From Bacteroidota bacterium (GTDB taxonomy: Bacteria > Bacteroidota > Bacteroidia > Cytophagales > Cyclobacteriaceae): DNA of 64,000 nucleotides. Below the pieces are notes generated by a model. It had not been told where the DNA came from, ran no database searches, and saw nothing but the letters and a program-made list of their open reading frames with translations. Shown piece by piece: positions 17,142-27,257 of the stretch; the stretch's first letter is position 1; each line of letters begins with the position of its first letter. Location: the NCBI GenBank assembly GCA_018266435.1, contig JAFEAL010000012.1, positions 107,057-171,056 on the forward strand. Reading direction: 5' to 3'. Both the position numbers and the translations under genes were made by a program.

Positions 17142-18065
17142 GTGAAAGAGAAAAAACAGCATTTTGCCAGAGGCATACTCATTGCGCTGGGTGGGGCGAT
17201 ATTATTTTCGACCAAAGCAATTTTTGTAAAACTTGCTTATCGCGATGCGAACGTAGATCCCCTCACTCTTTTGGCACTGCGGATGATTTTTTCACTTCCA
17301 TTTTATGTAATCGCTGCCGCCCGCTCATCCAACCGTACTGACAACGTAAAATTTACCGGTGAGCAATGGGTTTACATTGCCTTTATCGGGTGCCTGGGAT
17401 ATTACATTAGCAGTTACCTGGATTTTGCCGGCTTGCAATATGTATCGGCTGGCATTGAGCGCTTGATCTTATTTAGCTACCCAACGCTTGTCTTGCTGAT
17501 GACGGCATTCATTTTTAAACAGAAAATAAAACCAATTCAATGGCTTGCCCTGGTGATTACATACTTTGGCTTAAGCATTGCCTTTTTTGGCGAAGTGGAT
17601 TTCGGGTTAAGTAAAAACCCAAATTTTATTTTCGGATCTGTGTTAATTTTTATTTGTGCCTTCACGTATGCTGGCTATATCGTGGGTAGCGGGCGTCTGA
17701 TTCCGCAAGTAGGAGCTATAAAATTTAATAGTTATGCCATGAGTTTTGCGGCTGCTGGAGTATTGATTCATTTCTTTTTTCAACAAAACGGCTCGCTTTG
17801 GCATCAACCTTCGCTTGTTTATGCCTATAGTTTATTGATGGCCGTTTTTGCTACGGTGTTGCCCTCGTACCTTGTAGTGTTGGCAATCAATAAAATCGGG
17901 TCAGGCAATGTGGCAATCATCGGGAGTGCGGGCCCGGTATCGACTATCATTTTAGCCAATATTTTTCTTGGAGAAGAAATTACATTCTGGCAACTATTCG
18001 GAACGGCTATGATATTAGCCGGTGTGTTGCTGATCGGGAAACAAAGAGAGGAGGGATTAGAGTGA
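17142..18065 (+). CDS. EamA/DMT-family transporter
   Basis: A protein of ~307 residues with ten predicted membrane helices in two EamA repeats of five. The first runs from [23 protein letters not shown] to about 150, the second from [21 protein letters not shown] to the end, closing with [17 protein letters not shown]. EamA proteins export amino acids, metabolites or drugs, or import nucleotide sugars; the substrate here cannot be read from sequence. The frame is open back to 17031, but that leader (NSTQFTQKYWPGTV...) is polar and unlike a transporter, so I use the GTG next to the promoter box. The 3' end overlaps the convergent infB by 9 nt. Confidence 0.82.
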   Translation: MKEKKQHFARGILIALGGAILFSTKAIFVKLAYRDANVDPLTLLALRMIFSLPFYVIAAARSSNRTDNVKFTGEQWVYIAFIGCLGYYISSYLDFAGLQYVSAGIERLILFSYPTLVLLMTAFIFKQKIKPIQWLALVITYFGLSIAFFGEVDFGLSKNPNFIFGSVLIFICAFTYAGYIVGSGRLIPQVGAIKFNSYAMSFAAAGVLIHFFFQQNGSLWHQPSLVYAYSLLMAVFATVLPSYLVVLAINKIGSGNVAIIGSAGPVSTIILANIFLGEEITFWQLFGTAMILAGVLLIGKQREEGLE

Positions 18066-20678
18066 TTTTTTCACTTCACGCATCTCGTAGCTTTCAATCA
18101 CATCGCCTACTTTGATGTCGTTGAAATTATCGATGCCCATACCACAGTCAAAGCCGGATTTTACTTCGCCCGCATCGTCTTTAAAGCGTTTGAGTGAATT
18201 GAGTTTGCCGGCAAATACTACAATGCCATCGCGAATGAGACGCACCTGGTTGTTGCGTTTGATGTACCCATCGATCACCATGCAGCCGGCTACCGTACCC
18301 ACTTTTGAAATTTTGAATACATCACGCACTTCGGCATTGCCCACAATTACTTCTTCTAATTCTTTGTCGAGCATACCTTCCATGGCAGCCTTCACGTCAT
18401 TGATGGCATCGTAAATGATGGAGTACAAACGGATTTCAATTTCTTCGTTCTCGGCAATTTTGCGAGCCGAGGCAGAAGGACGAACCTGAAAACCAACAAT
18501 GATTGCATCTGAGGCAGATGCCAACAATACATCGGATTCAGAAATTTGACCTACGGCTTTATGGATAATGCTTACCGCAACTTTTTCGGTAGATAATTTT
18601 AGCAACGAGTCTGAAAGGGCTTCCACCGATCCATCCACATCACCTTTTATTATCACATTCAGTTGTTTGAATGATCCAATGGCCAGGCGTCTTCCAATTT
18701 CATCCAATGTGATGTGCTTCTTAGTACGTATGCTTTGCTCGCGTAAGATCTGACTGCGCTTGTTCGCTACCTCACGCGCTTCGCGGTCGGTTTCCATTAC
18801 CTGAAATTTTTCACCTGCCTGGGGTGCACCATCCAGACCGAGAACTTGAACAGGTGTAGAGGGGCCTGCTTCATTTACTTTTTTGCCGGTGTCATCAAAC
18901 ATAGCTTTTACGCGGCCATGGTTTGAGCCGGCCACCATGATATCGCCCACGTGCAGGGTTCCGGCTTGTACCATCAATGTGGTAACGTACCCGCGGCCTT
19001 TGTCTAGCTCGGCTTCAATGATGGAGCCTACGGCTGATTTATTGGGGTTGGCTTTCAGGTTTAACAGTTCGGCTTCGAGCAAAACTTTTTCCAGTAATTC
19101 ATCTACTCCTTGTCCTGTCTTGGCTGAGATTGCCTGGCATTGGTATTTGCCCCCCCAGTCTTCAACTAGGATATTTATTTTGGAAAGAGATTCTTTTACT
19201 TTTTCTGGATTAGCTGTTGGCTTATCAATTTTATTAATGGCAATAACTAAAGGAACACCGGCCACTTGTGCGTGGTTGATGGCTTCTTTGGTTTGAGGCA
19301 TTACATCGTCATCGGCAGCTACTACAATAATGGCTATGTCGGTCAGCTTTGCTCCCCGTGCCCGCATGGCGGTAAAGGCTTCGTGACCGGGTGTATCCAA
19401 GAAAGCGATCTTATGTCCGCTCTTAGTCATTACATCATAGGCTCCAATATGCTGGGTGATTCCTCCTTCTTCTGTAGCCACTACTTTGGTATTGCGGATG
19501 TAATCGAGCAAGGAAGTTTTTCCATGGTCCACGTGGCCCATGATGGTTACAATCGGGGCCCGCTCTCTTAAGTCATTTTCATCTTCTTCTACCGCTACCT
19601 CCTCGGCTTGTTCATCAGAGGTGGTAAACTGTACTTCAAACCCAAATTCATCAGCAATAACGGTGATGGCTTCCGCATCCAATCGTTGGTTAATGGACAC
19701 AAACATCCCCAAGCCCATGCATGTAGAGATCACATCATTTACGGAAACATTCATCAATGAGGCCAAGTCATTGGCTGAAATGAATTCGGTGATTTTTAAG
19801 GTTTTGGATTGTTCTTGTTCCTGCTGCAACCGTTCTTCTTCGGCATCGGATACGGCTTGTCTTTTTTCTTTACGGTACTTGGCTCCAGTAAATTTCTTTT
19901 GGTTGCCGCTCAACTTGGCGAGTGTGGCGCGTATTTGATCCTGAATTTCTTTGTCTGTTGGTTCTACTTTTTGCACACGGGGAGCTGTGCGTGGTTGCTT
20001 TCCTCCTCCTGATTGTCGCGGCCCTTTGGCATCGGCAAAGTTAGGAATCCTTTTACGCGGGCGTTTTTGTTGTGCCGATTCATTGGATGCCGGTGTAGAG
20101 GTTGGCAGATTAATTTTATCGAGTACCTTCAGTCCCTGTAGTTTTTCTGCTTTGGCTTTGACCAACTCTATTTCAACAGTTTTTTCTGTCTGAGGTTCAA
20201 CTTCAATTTTGGGTTCAACTTCTTTTACTTTTTCCTCCTCTACCGGTTTATCTTTTTTCTTTTTAGTGAGGTCAAGCTTACCAAGAACTTTTATTCCTTC
20301 CAGTTTTGGCTTTTCAATCTCAACTTTATCGGGCTTAATCTCTTCTTTGTGCTTGATAATATCCTTGGAGCCAAGGTTTTTGATCAGCATACTTTCTTCA
20401 TCTTCCGTTTTTTTGCGGTGAACCTCAGGCTCAACAACTTTCGCTGGTGTGCTTTCGATGTGTTTGGTGCCGATGCTCAGCCCCGAGGCCTCTAATTTTT
20501 CAGATGCGGAAGAGGCATACTCTTTGGCGAGCATGGCAAATTGCTCGGACGATAACTTGGCGTTGGGGTTATTCTCGATTTTAACACCTTTTTTTGCTAA
20601 AAAATCTAAAATCGTGTTGTGCCCCACGTTGAGTTTGCGCGATGCCTGACCTAACCGTATGCTCTTTTCTTCTGCCAT
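18057..20678 (-). CDS. infB: Translation initiation factor IF-2
   Basis: An 873-residue GTPase that places fMet-tRNA in the ribosomal P site. An IF2_N helix-turn-helix ([26 protein letters not shown]) opens the protein. A charged, low-complexity linker (about 70-260, rich in Lys/Glu and Pro) follows, then a second IF2_N-like block ([21 protein letters not shown]). The GTPase has G1 [12 protein letters not shown] (about residue 378), G3 DTPGHEAF and G4 NKID. Domains II-IV close the chain, including the C2 initiator-tRNA domain ([20 protein letters not shown]). It is the third gene of rimP-nusA-infB, with 61 nt after nusA, the order seen in most bacteria. Confidence 0.97.
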   Translation of the reverse strand: MAEEKSIRLGQASRKLNVGHNTILDFLAKKGVKIENNPNAKLSSEQFAMLAKEYASSASEKLEASGLSIGTKHIESTPAKVVEPEVHRKKTEDEESMLIKNLGSKDIIKHKEEIKPDKVEIEKPKLEGIKVLGKLDLTKKKKDKPVEEEKVKEVEPKIEVEPQTEKTVEIELVKAKAEKLQGLKVLDKINLPTSTPASNESAQQKRPRKRIPNFADAKGPRQSGGGKQPRTAPRVQKVEPTDKEIQDQIRATLAKLSGNQKKFTGAKYRKEKRQAVSDAEEERLQQEQEQSKTLKITEFISANDLASLMNVSVNDVISTCMGLGMFVSINQRLDAEAITVIADEFGFEVQFTTSDEQAEEVAVEEDENDLRERAPIVTIMGHVDHGKTSLLDYIRNTKVVATEEGGITQHIGAYDVMTKSGHKIAFLDTPGHEAFTAMRARGAKLTDIAIIVVAADDDVMPQTKEAINHAQVAGVPLVIAINKIDKPTANPEKVKESLSKINILVEDWGGKYQCQAISAKTGQGVDELLEKVLLEAELLNLKANPNKSAVGSIIEAELDKGRGYVTTLMVQAGTLHVGDIMVAGSNHGRVKAMFDDTGKKVNEAGPSTPVQVLGLDGAPQAGEKFQVMETDREAREVANKRSQILREQSIRTKKHITLDEIGRRLAIGSFKQLNVIIKGDVDGSVEALSDSLLKLSTEKVAVSIIHKAVGQISESDVLLASASDAIIVGFQVRPSASARKIAENEEIEIRLYSIIYDAINDVKAAMEGMLDKELEEVIVGNAEVRDVFKISKVGTVAGCMVIDGYIKRNNQVRLIRDGIVVFAGKLNSLKRFKDDAGEVKSGFDCGMGIDNFNDIKVGDVIESYEMREVKKSL

Positions 20679-20739
20679 GGGCTCAAATATCTCCTATTTT
20701 TTTCGATTTGTGTGATTCCTGTAGTGCAAAAGAATGATT

Positions 20740-21990
20740 CTATTGTTGTTCAAATTCCTTTTTTAACACAGCCATCACGTTATCAACTGTCTCTTCTTCA
20801 AGGTCTGTTCTACGCACCAACTCTTCTTTGTTCAGGGCCAATACACTCTTGGCGGTGTCTAGGCCGATGCGCTTGAGTTCATCGATTACCCAACCTTCCA
20901 CTTCGTCACTGAATTCGTTCAGGTCAACATCTTCTTCTTCCTGCACTCCGTCTGTTTCGCGGAACACATCGATTTCCATGCCTACCAAACGGCTGGCCAG
21001 CCGGATATTCAAGCCTCCCTTGCCAATAGCTAATGAAACCTGATCGGGTTTTAAGAATACAGCCACGCGGCCGTTTTCTTTATCGATTTTTATGCTTACA
21101 ATTTTAGCCGGGCTCAATGCACGCTGAATGTATAGCTCTAAATTCTCGGTGTAGTTAATTACATCAATGTTTTCGTTTTGCAATTCGCGTACTACAGCGT
21201 GGATGCGTGAACCCTTCATACCTACGCAAGCACCTACCGGATCAATGCGGTCGTCATACGACTCTACTGCTACTTTAGCACGCTCTCCGGGCTCTCGGAC
21301 TACCTTTTTAATCGTAATCAATCCGTCATACACTTCAGGAACTTCCTGCTCAAACAAGCGTTCCAGAAAAACCGGTGACGTTCTGGATAAAATAATTTTT
21401 GGGCTTCCGTTTACCATATCCACTTTGTGAACAATGGCACGCACGGTTTCACCTTTGCGATAGCGGTCTTTTTGTATTTGCTCTCCCCGCGGAATGGATA
21501 TTTCGTTTCCTTCGGCATCGGTCAGCAATACTTCACGCGATAAAATTTGGTACACCTCACCGCTGATGATTTCGCCTACAATGTCTTTGTATTTTTGAAA
21601 GAGAATATCTTTTTCAAGATCTTTTACTTTTTGAATCAGCGCCTGGCGGGCGGTGGTTACTGCTCTGCGGCCAAAGTCTTCCAGGTGAATTTCTTCTGCC
21701 ACTTCTTCGCCTACTTCAAAATCAGGCTCTATTTTTTTGGCGTCTGTTAAACTGATCTTGTCGTGGTCCCAGATGTCTTCACTTTCGTCATCCACAATTT
21801 CCCGGAAGCGCCAGATTTCCAAATCACCTTTGTCGGCATTGACAATGATATCGAAGTTGTCGTCTTGCACATATTTTTTACGGATCATGTTGCGGAATAC
21901 ATCTTCCAAAATGCGGATCATGGTAGGCCGGTCGATGTTTTTCTGTTTGGCAAAATCGGCAAACGATTCAATTAACGTAGATGCGTCCAT
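20740..21990 (-). CDS. nusA: Transcription termination/antitermination factor NusA
   Basis: A 416-residue NusA with the usual domains: an N-terminal RNA-polymerase-binding domain (about 1-130), an S1 domain (GEIISGEVYQIL...ILSRTSPVFLERLFEQEVPE), KH1 (GACVGMKGSRIHAVVRELQNENIDVI) and KH2 (VSLAIGKGGLNIRLASRLVG), each with its GXXG-type loop. A short C-terminal helical region follows (IDELKRIGLDTAKSVLALNKEELVRRTDLEEETV), like one HhH/acidic repeat. NusA controls pausing, termination and rRNA antitermination, so it may act on the putative rRNA leader at the right edge. It starts 9 nt after rimP ends and is clearly in the same operon. Confidence 0.97.
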   Translation of the reverse strand: MDASTLIESFADFAKQKNIDRPTMIRILEDVFRNMIRKKYVQDDNFDIIVNADKGDLEIWRFREIVDDESEDIWDHDKISLTDAKKIEPDFEVGEEVAEEIHLEDFGRRAVTTARQALIQKVKDLEKDILFQKYKDIVGEIISGEVYQILSREVLLTDAEGNEISIPRGEQIQKDRYRKGETVRAIVHKVDMVNGSPKIILSRTSPVFLERLFEQEVPEVYDGLITIKKVVREPGERAKVAVESYDDRIDPVGACVGMKGSRIHAVVRELQNENIDVINYTENLELYIQRALSPAKIVSIKIDKENGRVAVFLKPDQVSLAIGKGGLNIRLASRLVGMEIDVFRETDGVQEEEDVDLNEFSDEVEGWVIDELKRIGLDTAKSVLALNKEELVRRTDLEEETVDNVMAVLKKEFEQQ

Positions 21991-21999
21991 AGTTTTTAG

Positions 22000-22455
22000 C
22001 TATTTAAAAGATACGGTTACAAATGCTTTTTCTATTTCTTCAAAAGGAATTTCACTCACTTTTTTTTCCCCCTTTTTTCCTTGTGCATTAACTTCAACAA
22101 CAATTTTTTCTTCATCCATCTTTTGTAGCACCCCGTGAACAATGCTTTTATCGGTAAGGTGCACTTTCAATCCTCGGCCTACATTCTTTTGAAACTGTCG
22201 CTTCAGTTTTAATGGATGATCCAGTCCGGGTGTTGTTACTTCTATTGAATATTGTTCTTCAATCAATTCAGCAAGGACTTCATTTACTTCTCGGCTCAGG
22301 CTGGCACAGTCATCGATGGTAATGCCCGGTTCACCATCGATAATCAAGGTAAATTTCATGGGCTTATGTTTACTCACCACCGCATCCACCAAAAAGTGTG
22401 CGGGATTAGTAAGTTTTGAAAGTGCCAGTTCTTTTATTTTTTCCTTCAAATCCAT
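22000..22455 (-). CDS. rimP: Ribosome maturation factor RimP
   Basis: A 151-residue protein needed for 30S maturation. The N-terminal domain reads FLVDAVVSKHKPMKFTLIIDGEPGITIDDCASLSREVNEVLAE, with the family's 'IDDCa.lSR' core. The Sm-like C-terminal domain carries YSIEVTTPGLDHPLKLKRQFQKNVGRGLKV and ends in IPFEEIEKAFVTVSF. Bacteroidota RimP is of this size. It is the first gene of rimP-nusA-infB. A consensus promoter and a hairpin leader lie upstream of it, so the operon has its own start point after gltB. Confidence 0.95.
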   Translation of the reverse strand: MDLKEKIKELALSKLTNPAHFLVDAVVSKHKPMKFTLIIDGEPGITIDDCASLSREVNEVLAELIEEQYSIEVTTPGLDHPLKLKRQFQKNVGRGLKVHLTDKSIVHGVLQKMDEEKIVVEVNAQGKKGEKKVSEIPFEEIEKAFVTVSFK

Positions 22456-22473
22456 AAAAATCCAGAGAACGAA

Positions 22474-22496
22474 AGAGGGGACTTGCGGTCCCCTCT
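22474..22496 (-). promoter_or_regulatory. Leader hairpin of the rimP-nusA-infB transcript
   Basis: A perfect 9-bp stem (AGAGGGGAC, 22474-22482, with 22488-22496) closes a 5-nt loop. It lies between the predicted transcription start (about 22515) and the rimP ATG at 22455, leaving ~18 nt to the start codon. On the minus strand it is not followed directly by a T-run, so it does not look like a terminator. It may be an RNA-level control or stability element, or a late gltB 3' end. Confidence 0.5.
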
Positions 22497-22521
22497 AAAT
22501 TAAATTCGTAAGAAGTTGAGG

Positions 22522-22551
22522 CAAAGGTAACAGGATTTTTTGGATGTGCAA
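22522..22551 (-). promoter_or_regulatory. Consensus promoter of rimP-nusA-infB
   Basis: On the minus strand TTG (22551-22549) is followed by exactly 19 nt and then TACCTTTG (22529-22522). This is a full match to the Bacteroidota consensus TTG-N19-TAnnTTTG. It lies in the 117-nt gap between gltB and rimP. Confidence 0.8.
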
Positions 22552-22572
22552 AAATGATGGAAGGATAAAACC

Positions 22573-25500
22573 TTATCCGGCCATCAGCTCTTGTTTCTTT
22601 TTTGCCATCACTGCTTTATAATCCGTAGGCATTACTTTGATAAATTGTCTGGACGTTTGCTTCCAATGGCTGAGGAGAGGAGTGGCTAATTTACTTCCGG
22701 TTAGTTGTTGGTGTTTCTCAATCAGTTGATGGAGCATTTCCTCGTCTTCTACTTCCAGGGGTTCGAGTTCTACCATTTCAAGGTTGCAGTTTTTGACAAA
22801 TGTTTTGTTCACATCCCATACGTAAGCAACCCCTCCGCTCATGCCAGCTGCAAAGTTTCTTCCGGTTTCACCCAGCACCACCACCATGCCGCCTGTCATG
22901 TATTCGCAGCCGTGGTCGCCCACCCCTTCCACTATTACTGTTGCGCCACTGTTGCGCACGGCAAAGCGCTCGCCTGCCATCCCGTGGATATAGGCTTCGC
23001 CTGAAGTAGCCCCGAAGAAAGCGACATTTCCGACAATGATATTTTTAGATGGATCGAACGTAATTTTTTTATCGGGATATAATATCAACTTCCCTCCCGA
23101 AAGGCCTTTACCAAAATAGTCGTTGGCATCACCCTGTAGCTCAAAGGTTACTCCGCTTGTAGTAAATGCGCCAAAACTTTGTCCGGCTGTGCCATTAAAT
23201 TTAATATGAATCGTATCCTTCGGAAGCCCCGCACCCAAATAGATTTTTGAAATTTCGTTGGAAAGCATAGCGCCCACACTGCGATCTTGATTGGAGATTG
23301 TGAACTCACCTTTCACAGCATCAGTATTCTTAAGTGCCGGATGAGCCAGTTGAATTAATTTTCTGTCTAGTACATTGTCAAGGCCATGATCTTGTTCTTC
23401 TTGTTTAAACAGGGCCACCTCCAGATTCATTTTTTCTTTGTGCAGCAAGGCCGAAAGGTTAACGTTTTTTAATTTCCAAGGGGTGGCTTCTTCGCGCGGT
23501 TGCAGGTAGTCGGCTTGCCCCACCATTTCATCTACGGTGCGAAACCCGAGTTCGGCCATGATTTCGCGCAATTCTTCGGCAAGGAATGTAAACATGTTTA
23601 CTACATACTCGGGTTTTCCGGTGAAGAGGGCGCGCAGTTCCTTATTTTGCGTAGCTACTCCAACCGGGCAGGTGTTTAAATGACACTTGCGCATCATGAT
23701 GCAACCGGTGGTAACCAATGCTGCGGTGGCTACGCCCCATTCTTCTGCGCCTAGCAATGCAGCCATCGCCAGGTCACGACCGGTTCTTATTTGCCCGTCT
23801 GTTTGCAGTACCACTCTCCCGCGCAATTTATTTTTCACTAAAGTTTGGTGTGCTTCGGCCAACCCCAGTTCCCACGGCAAGCCCGCGTGACGGATGGAGC
23901 TGATTGGAGAAGCACCTGTTCCACCATCATGGCCCGAAATTAAAATCACATCGGCATGCGCTTTGGCCACTCCGGAAGCTATTGTACCAACGCCTGCTTC
24001 ACTTACTAATTTTACACTGATGCGGGCCTCGCGGTTGGCATTCTTTAAATCAAAAATCAGTTGAGCTAAGTCTTCAATTGAATAAATATCGTGATGCGGT
24101 GGTGGCGAAATCAACCCCACTCCCGGAGTGGCATGACGCACGCGACCGATCCAATCATCTACTTTGTGGCCGGGCAACTGACCACCTTCACCAGGTTTTG
24201 CACCTTGTGCCATTTTAATTTGCAACTCTTTTGCATTGGTGAGGTAATAACTTGTAACCCCAAAGCGGCCTGAAGCCACTTGCTTGATGGCTGAGTTTTC
24301 CCAATCTCCATTTTCTTTTCTGGCAAATCTGATTTCATCTTCACCACCCTCACCGCAATTGCTTTTGCCACCAATGCGGTTCATCGCTACCGCCAGCGTA
24401 CTGTGCGCTTCGTAGGAGATTGAACCAAACGACATGGCTCCGGTAGCAAACCGTTTGAAAATATTTTCTTTGGGCTCTACGTCTGACAGCGGAATGGATT
24501 TTGATTTTTTAAATTTTAACAGACTGCGCAGCGTAATGGCTTTTTCACTTTGCTCGTTGATTAGTGAAGAATATTTTTTAAAAAGTGCATAGTCATTCAT
24601 TTTAGTGGAGTGCTGCAACAAATGAATAGTCTGAGGATTGAACAAATGGGCTTCGCCCCGTTGTTTCCATTGATAAACCCCACCCACTTCGAGGCGTGGA
24701 GAGTGATTAGCTGTTTTAGGAAATGCCAACAGGTGCTTGGCAATGGCTTCGCGGGCAATATCATCCAGGGTTAATCCGCCAATGCGTGAAACCGTTCCGG
24801 TGAAATAAATATCTACTACTTCTTTACTAATGCCGAGCGCCTCAAATATCTGTGCGCCATGGTATGATTGCAGGGTGCTGATGCCCATCTTGCTCATGAT
24901 CTTAAGCAACTCTCCATCCACAGCTTTTTTATAATTGTAGATGGCTTTCTCTTCAGTCAAATTTTCACGCAGAATATTTCGCTTTTTCATATCGTGAATG
25001 GTTTGATAGACGAGGTAAGGATTAACACCCGATGCACCATAGCCCAATAGTGTGGCATAATGATGAGTTTCCCACACATCGCCTGCCTCTACCAATAATC
25101 CTACTTTTCCGCGAAGACCTTTGCGGATGAGATCGTGATGCACAGCAGCCAGTGCTAACAGCGAAGGAATCTGGGCGTGCCCACTGTCAAAACTTCTGTC
25201 AGATAAAATTATAATTGTGAACCCGTCTTCAATGGCATCGGTTACGTATTGGCATACGCGGGTTAATCCTTTTTCAAGCGAGCCGGGCAGACCATCGGCT
25301 TTAAAATAAGTATAGATTGTTTTGGTTTGCAGATGTCCGTGATCGATGTACCGTATTTTTTCCAAATCATTATTGGAAAGAACGGGTGTGGGTAATTCCA
25401 GCGTGATGCAATGTTCGGGAGATTCTTCGAGCAAGTTAAGTGATCCGCCCACGTGTGTGTTGAGCGACATGACCAACCGCTCACGAATTGAATCAATGGG

Positions 25501-27096
25501 AGGATTGGTTACTTGAGCAAATAGTTGCTTAAAATAACTTGACAGATGCTGGGCTTGTTTAGAGAGCACGGCCAGAGGAATATCACTGCCCATGGAGCCG
25601 AGCGCTTCTTTACCGGATTCACACATTTGCGAGAGGATAATGCGCAAATCTTCTGATGTATAGCCAAATGAGATTTGTCGTTTTAAAAAAGTGACCGGGT
25701 CATACTTGTGAAAACTTCCACCCGGTTCGGGCAGGTTGCTCAACTTGACTTTATTTTCTCGCAACCACTGGCCATAGGGCTGACGTGTACAAATATTTTT
25801 CTTCAACTCTTCATCGCTGATGATTCTGCCTTGTTCTAAATCAACCACAAACATTTTGCCAGGCTGCAGGCGGCCTTTCATTATCACTTTTGATTGATCT
25901 ACATCCAGTACGCCTACTTCGCTGGCCATGATTACCATGTCATCATTAGTTACTACATACCGCGAAGGGCGAAGGCCATTTCTATCAAGCGTTGCTCCAA
26001 CTATTTTTCCATCGGTGAATGTGATGGAGGCTGGACCGTCCCATGGCTCCATCAGGTTGGCGTGGTATTCATAAAAATCTTTTTTCTCTGAACTCATGTT
26101 GTCGTTGCCGTTCCATGCTTCGGGTATGAGCATCATCATCACATGAGGCAAGGATCGGCCTGCGTGTACCAGTAATTCAACCACATTATCTAAGTTGGAA
26201 GAATCGGATTGTTTGGGGTTGCAGATAGGCAAGATCATGTTGATCTCTTCCTGTGTAAAATAGGGAGAAGCAAAAAATGCTTCTTTTGATTTCAGCCAGT
26301 TGATGTTGCCCTGCACCGTGTTGATTTCACCATTGTGGGCAATGAAACGAAAGGGCTGAGCCAGCCGCCACGAAGGAAACGTGTTGGTTGAAAAACGTGA
26401 ATGAATAACCGCTAATGCTGACACCACTTCTTCATTTTCCAGATCAGCAAAATAATAGCGCAACTGGCCTGACGTGAGCATGCCTTTGTAAGCAATGGTC
26501 TTATACGACAATGATGAAAAATAAAACTGACCGTCCACTCCTTTTACCGAATCAGTGATGAGGTGTGTGGCATACTTACGCAGAATGAAAAGTTTGCGCT
26601 CAAACTCTTCGGGGTCATCACCTCCGTCTATGCGCTTGATAAATACCTGCTCCATGATCGGCTCAGAAGCCAAAGCTGCTTCACCCAGGTCAGCAGGGGT
26701 TACCGGTACAATGCGATAGCCCAGCAAGGCCATCTTCATTTTTTTTATTTTCCGGTTCAAGATGGTGCGGCACTCTTCGCGCACTTTCGGATCGCGTGGG
26801 AAAAAAACAAGACCTACACCGTATTGACCATAAGCCGGAAGTTTGATGCCGAGTTTGGTACACTCGCCTGCAAAAAACTCGTGTGGTACTTGAATTAAAA
26901 TACCTGCGCCATCGCCTGTGTTAGGTTCACAGCCACACGCTCCGCGGTGTGCCATGCGTTCGAGCATGGTGAGCGCATGGCTCACAATTTGGTGTGACTT
27001 GCGCCCCTTCATGTTGGCCACAAAGCCTACACCACACGAGTCTTTTTCAAAAGAAGGATTGTATAATCCGGCTGGTTGTTCGTTCAGTTCGTTCAT
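22573..27096 (-). CDS. gltB: Glutamate synthase, large (alpha) subunit
   Basis: A 1507-residue enzyme, normal for GltB. Its N-terminal class II amidotransferase begins after a 20-residue propeptide, with Cys21 (KDSCGVGFVANMKG) as nucleophile; glutamine is split there and ammonia is tunnelled to the FMN site. The synthase domain has ISVKLVSEAGVGTIASGVAKAHAD and ISGHDGGTGASP for FMN binding. The 3Fe-4S motif is CIMMRKCHLNTCPVG (about 1133-1147). The last 250 residues form the right-handed beta-helix GXGXG domain (GGKLILYPDK...GVGDHGCEYMTGGMVVVLGETG). The partner gltD is ~17 kb away on the same strand. It is divergent from a Gfo/Idh/MocA gene. Confidence 0.97.
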   Translation of the reverse strand: MNELNEQPAGLYNPSFEKDSCGVGFVANMKGRKSHQIVSHALTMLERMAHRGACGCEPNTGDGAGILIQVPHEFFAGECTKLGIKLPAYGQYGVGLVFFPRDPKVREECRTILNRKIKKMKMALLGYRIVPVTPADLGEAALASEPIMEQVFIKRIDGGDDPEEFERKLFILRKYATHLITDSVKGVDGQFYFSSLSYKTIAYKGMLTSGQLRYYFADLENEEVVSALAVIHSRFSTNTFPSWRLAQPFRFIAHNGEINTVQGNINWLKSKEAFFASPYFTQEEINMILPICNPKQSDSSNLDNVVELLVHAGRSLPHVMMMLIPEAWNGNDNMSSEKKDFYEYHANLMEPWDGPASITFTDGKIVGATLDRNGLRPSRYVVTNDDMVIMASEVGVLDVDQSKVIMKGRLQPGKMFVVDLEQGRIISDEELKKNICTRQPYGQWLRENKVKLSNLPEPGGSFHKYDPVTFLKRQISFGYTSEDLRIILSQMCESGKEALGSMGSDIPLAVLSKQAQHLSSYFKQLFAQVTNPPIDSIRERLVMSLNTHVGGSLNLLEESPEHCITLELPTPVLSNNDLEKIRYIDHGHLQTKTIYTYFKADGLPGSLEKGLTRVCQYVTDAIEDGFTIIILSDRSFDSGHAQIPSLLALAAVHHDLIRKGLRGKVGLLVEAGDVWETHHYATLLGYGASGVNPYLVYQTIHDMKKRNILRENLTEEKAIYNYKKAVDGELLKIMSKMGISTLQSYHGAQIFEALGISKEVVDIYFTGTVSRIGGLTLDDIAREAIAKHLLAFPKTANHSPRLEVGGVYQWKQRGEAHLFNPQTIHLLQHSTKMNDYALFKKYSSLINEQSEKAITLRSLLKFKKSKSIPLSDVEPKENIFKRFATGAMSFGSISYEAHSTLAVAMNRIGGKSNCGEGGEDEIRFARKENGDWENSAIKQVASGRFGVTSYYLTNAKELQIKMAQGAKPGEGGQLPGHKVDDWIGRVRHATPGVGLISPPPHHDIYSIEDLAQLIFDLKNANREARISVKLVSEAGVGTIASGVAKAHADVILISGHDGGTGASPISSIRHAGLPWELGLAEAHQTLVKNKLRGRVVLQTDGQIRTGRDLAMAALLGAEEWGVATAALVTTGCIMMRKCHLNTCPVGVATQNKELRALFTGKPEYVVNMFTFLAEELREIMAELGFRTVDEMVGQADYLQPREEATPWKLKNVNLSALLHKEKMNLEVALFKQEEQDHGLDNVLDRKLIQLAHPALKNTDAVKGEFTISNQDRSVGAMLSNEISKIYLGAGLPKDTIHIKFNGTAGQSFGAFTTSGVTFELQGDANDYFGKGLSGGKLILYPDKKITFDPSKNIIVGNVAFFGATSGEAYIHGMAGERFAVRNSGATVIVEGVGDHGCEYMTGGMVVVLGETGRNFAAGMSGGVAYVWDVNKTFVKNCNLEMVELEPLEVEDEEMLHQLIEKHQQLTGSKLATPLLSHWKQTSRQFIKVMPTDYKAVMAKKKQELMAG

Positions 27097-27257
27097 TAAT
27101 GGTTGAGTATCCTATAAAAATAGAGGGCATGAAAATAAAATTGAATCAATGAGTGAATTTTTTCAAAATAAATTTCAAAAACCCACTAACAGTCAGTAGC
27201 GGAATCGGTTGAAAAATTTTAGATTGGAAAAAAATTCAAACTAAAAACTTCCGAGAC

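Noticed and set aside
22474..22496. Hairpin read as a gltB terminator
   Set aside because: It is ~75 nt past the gltB stop, downstream of a consensus rimP promoter, and is not followed directly by a T-run on the minus strand.
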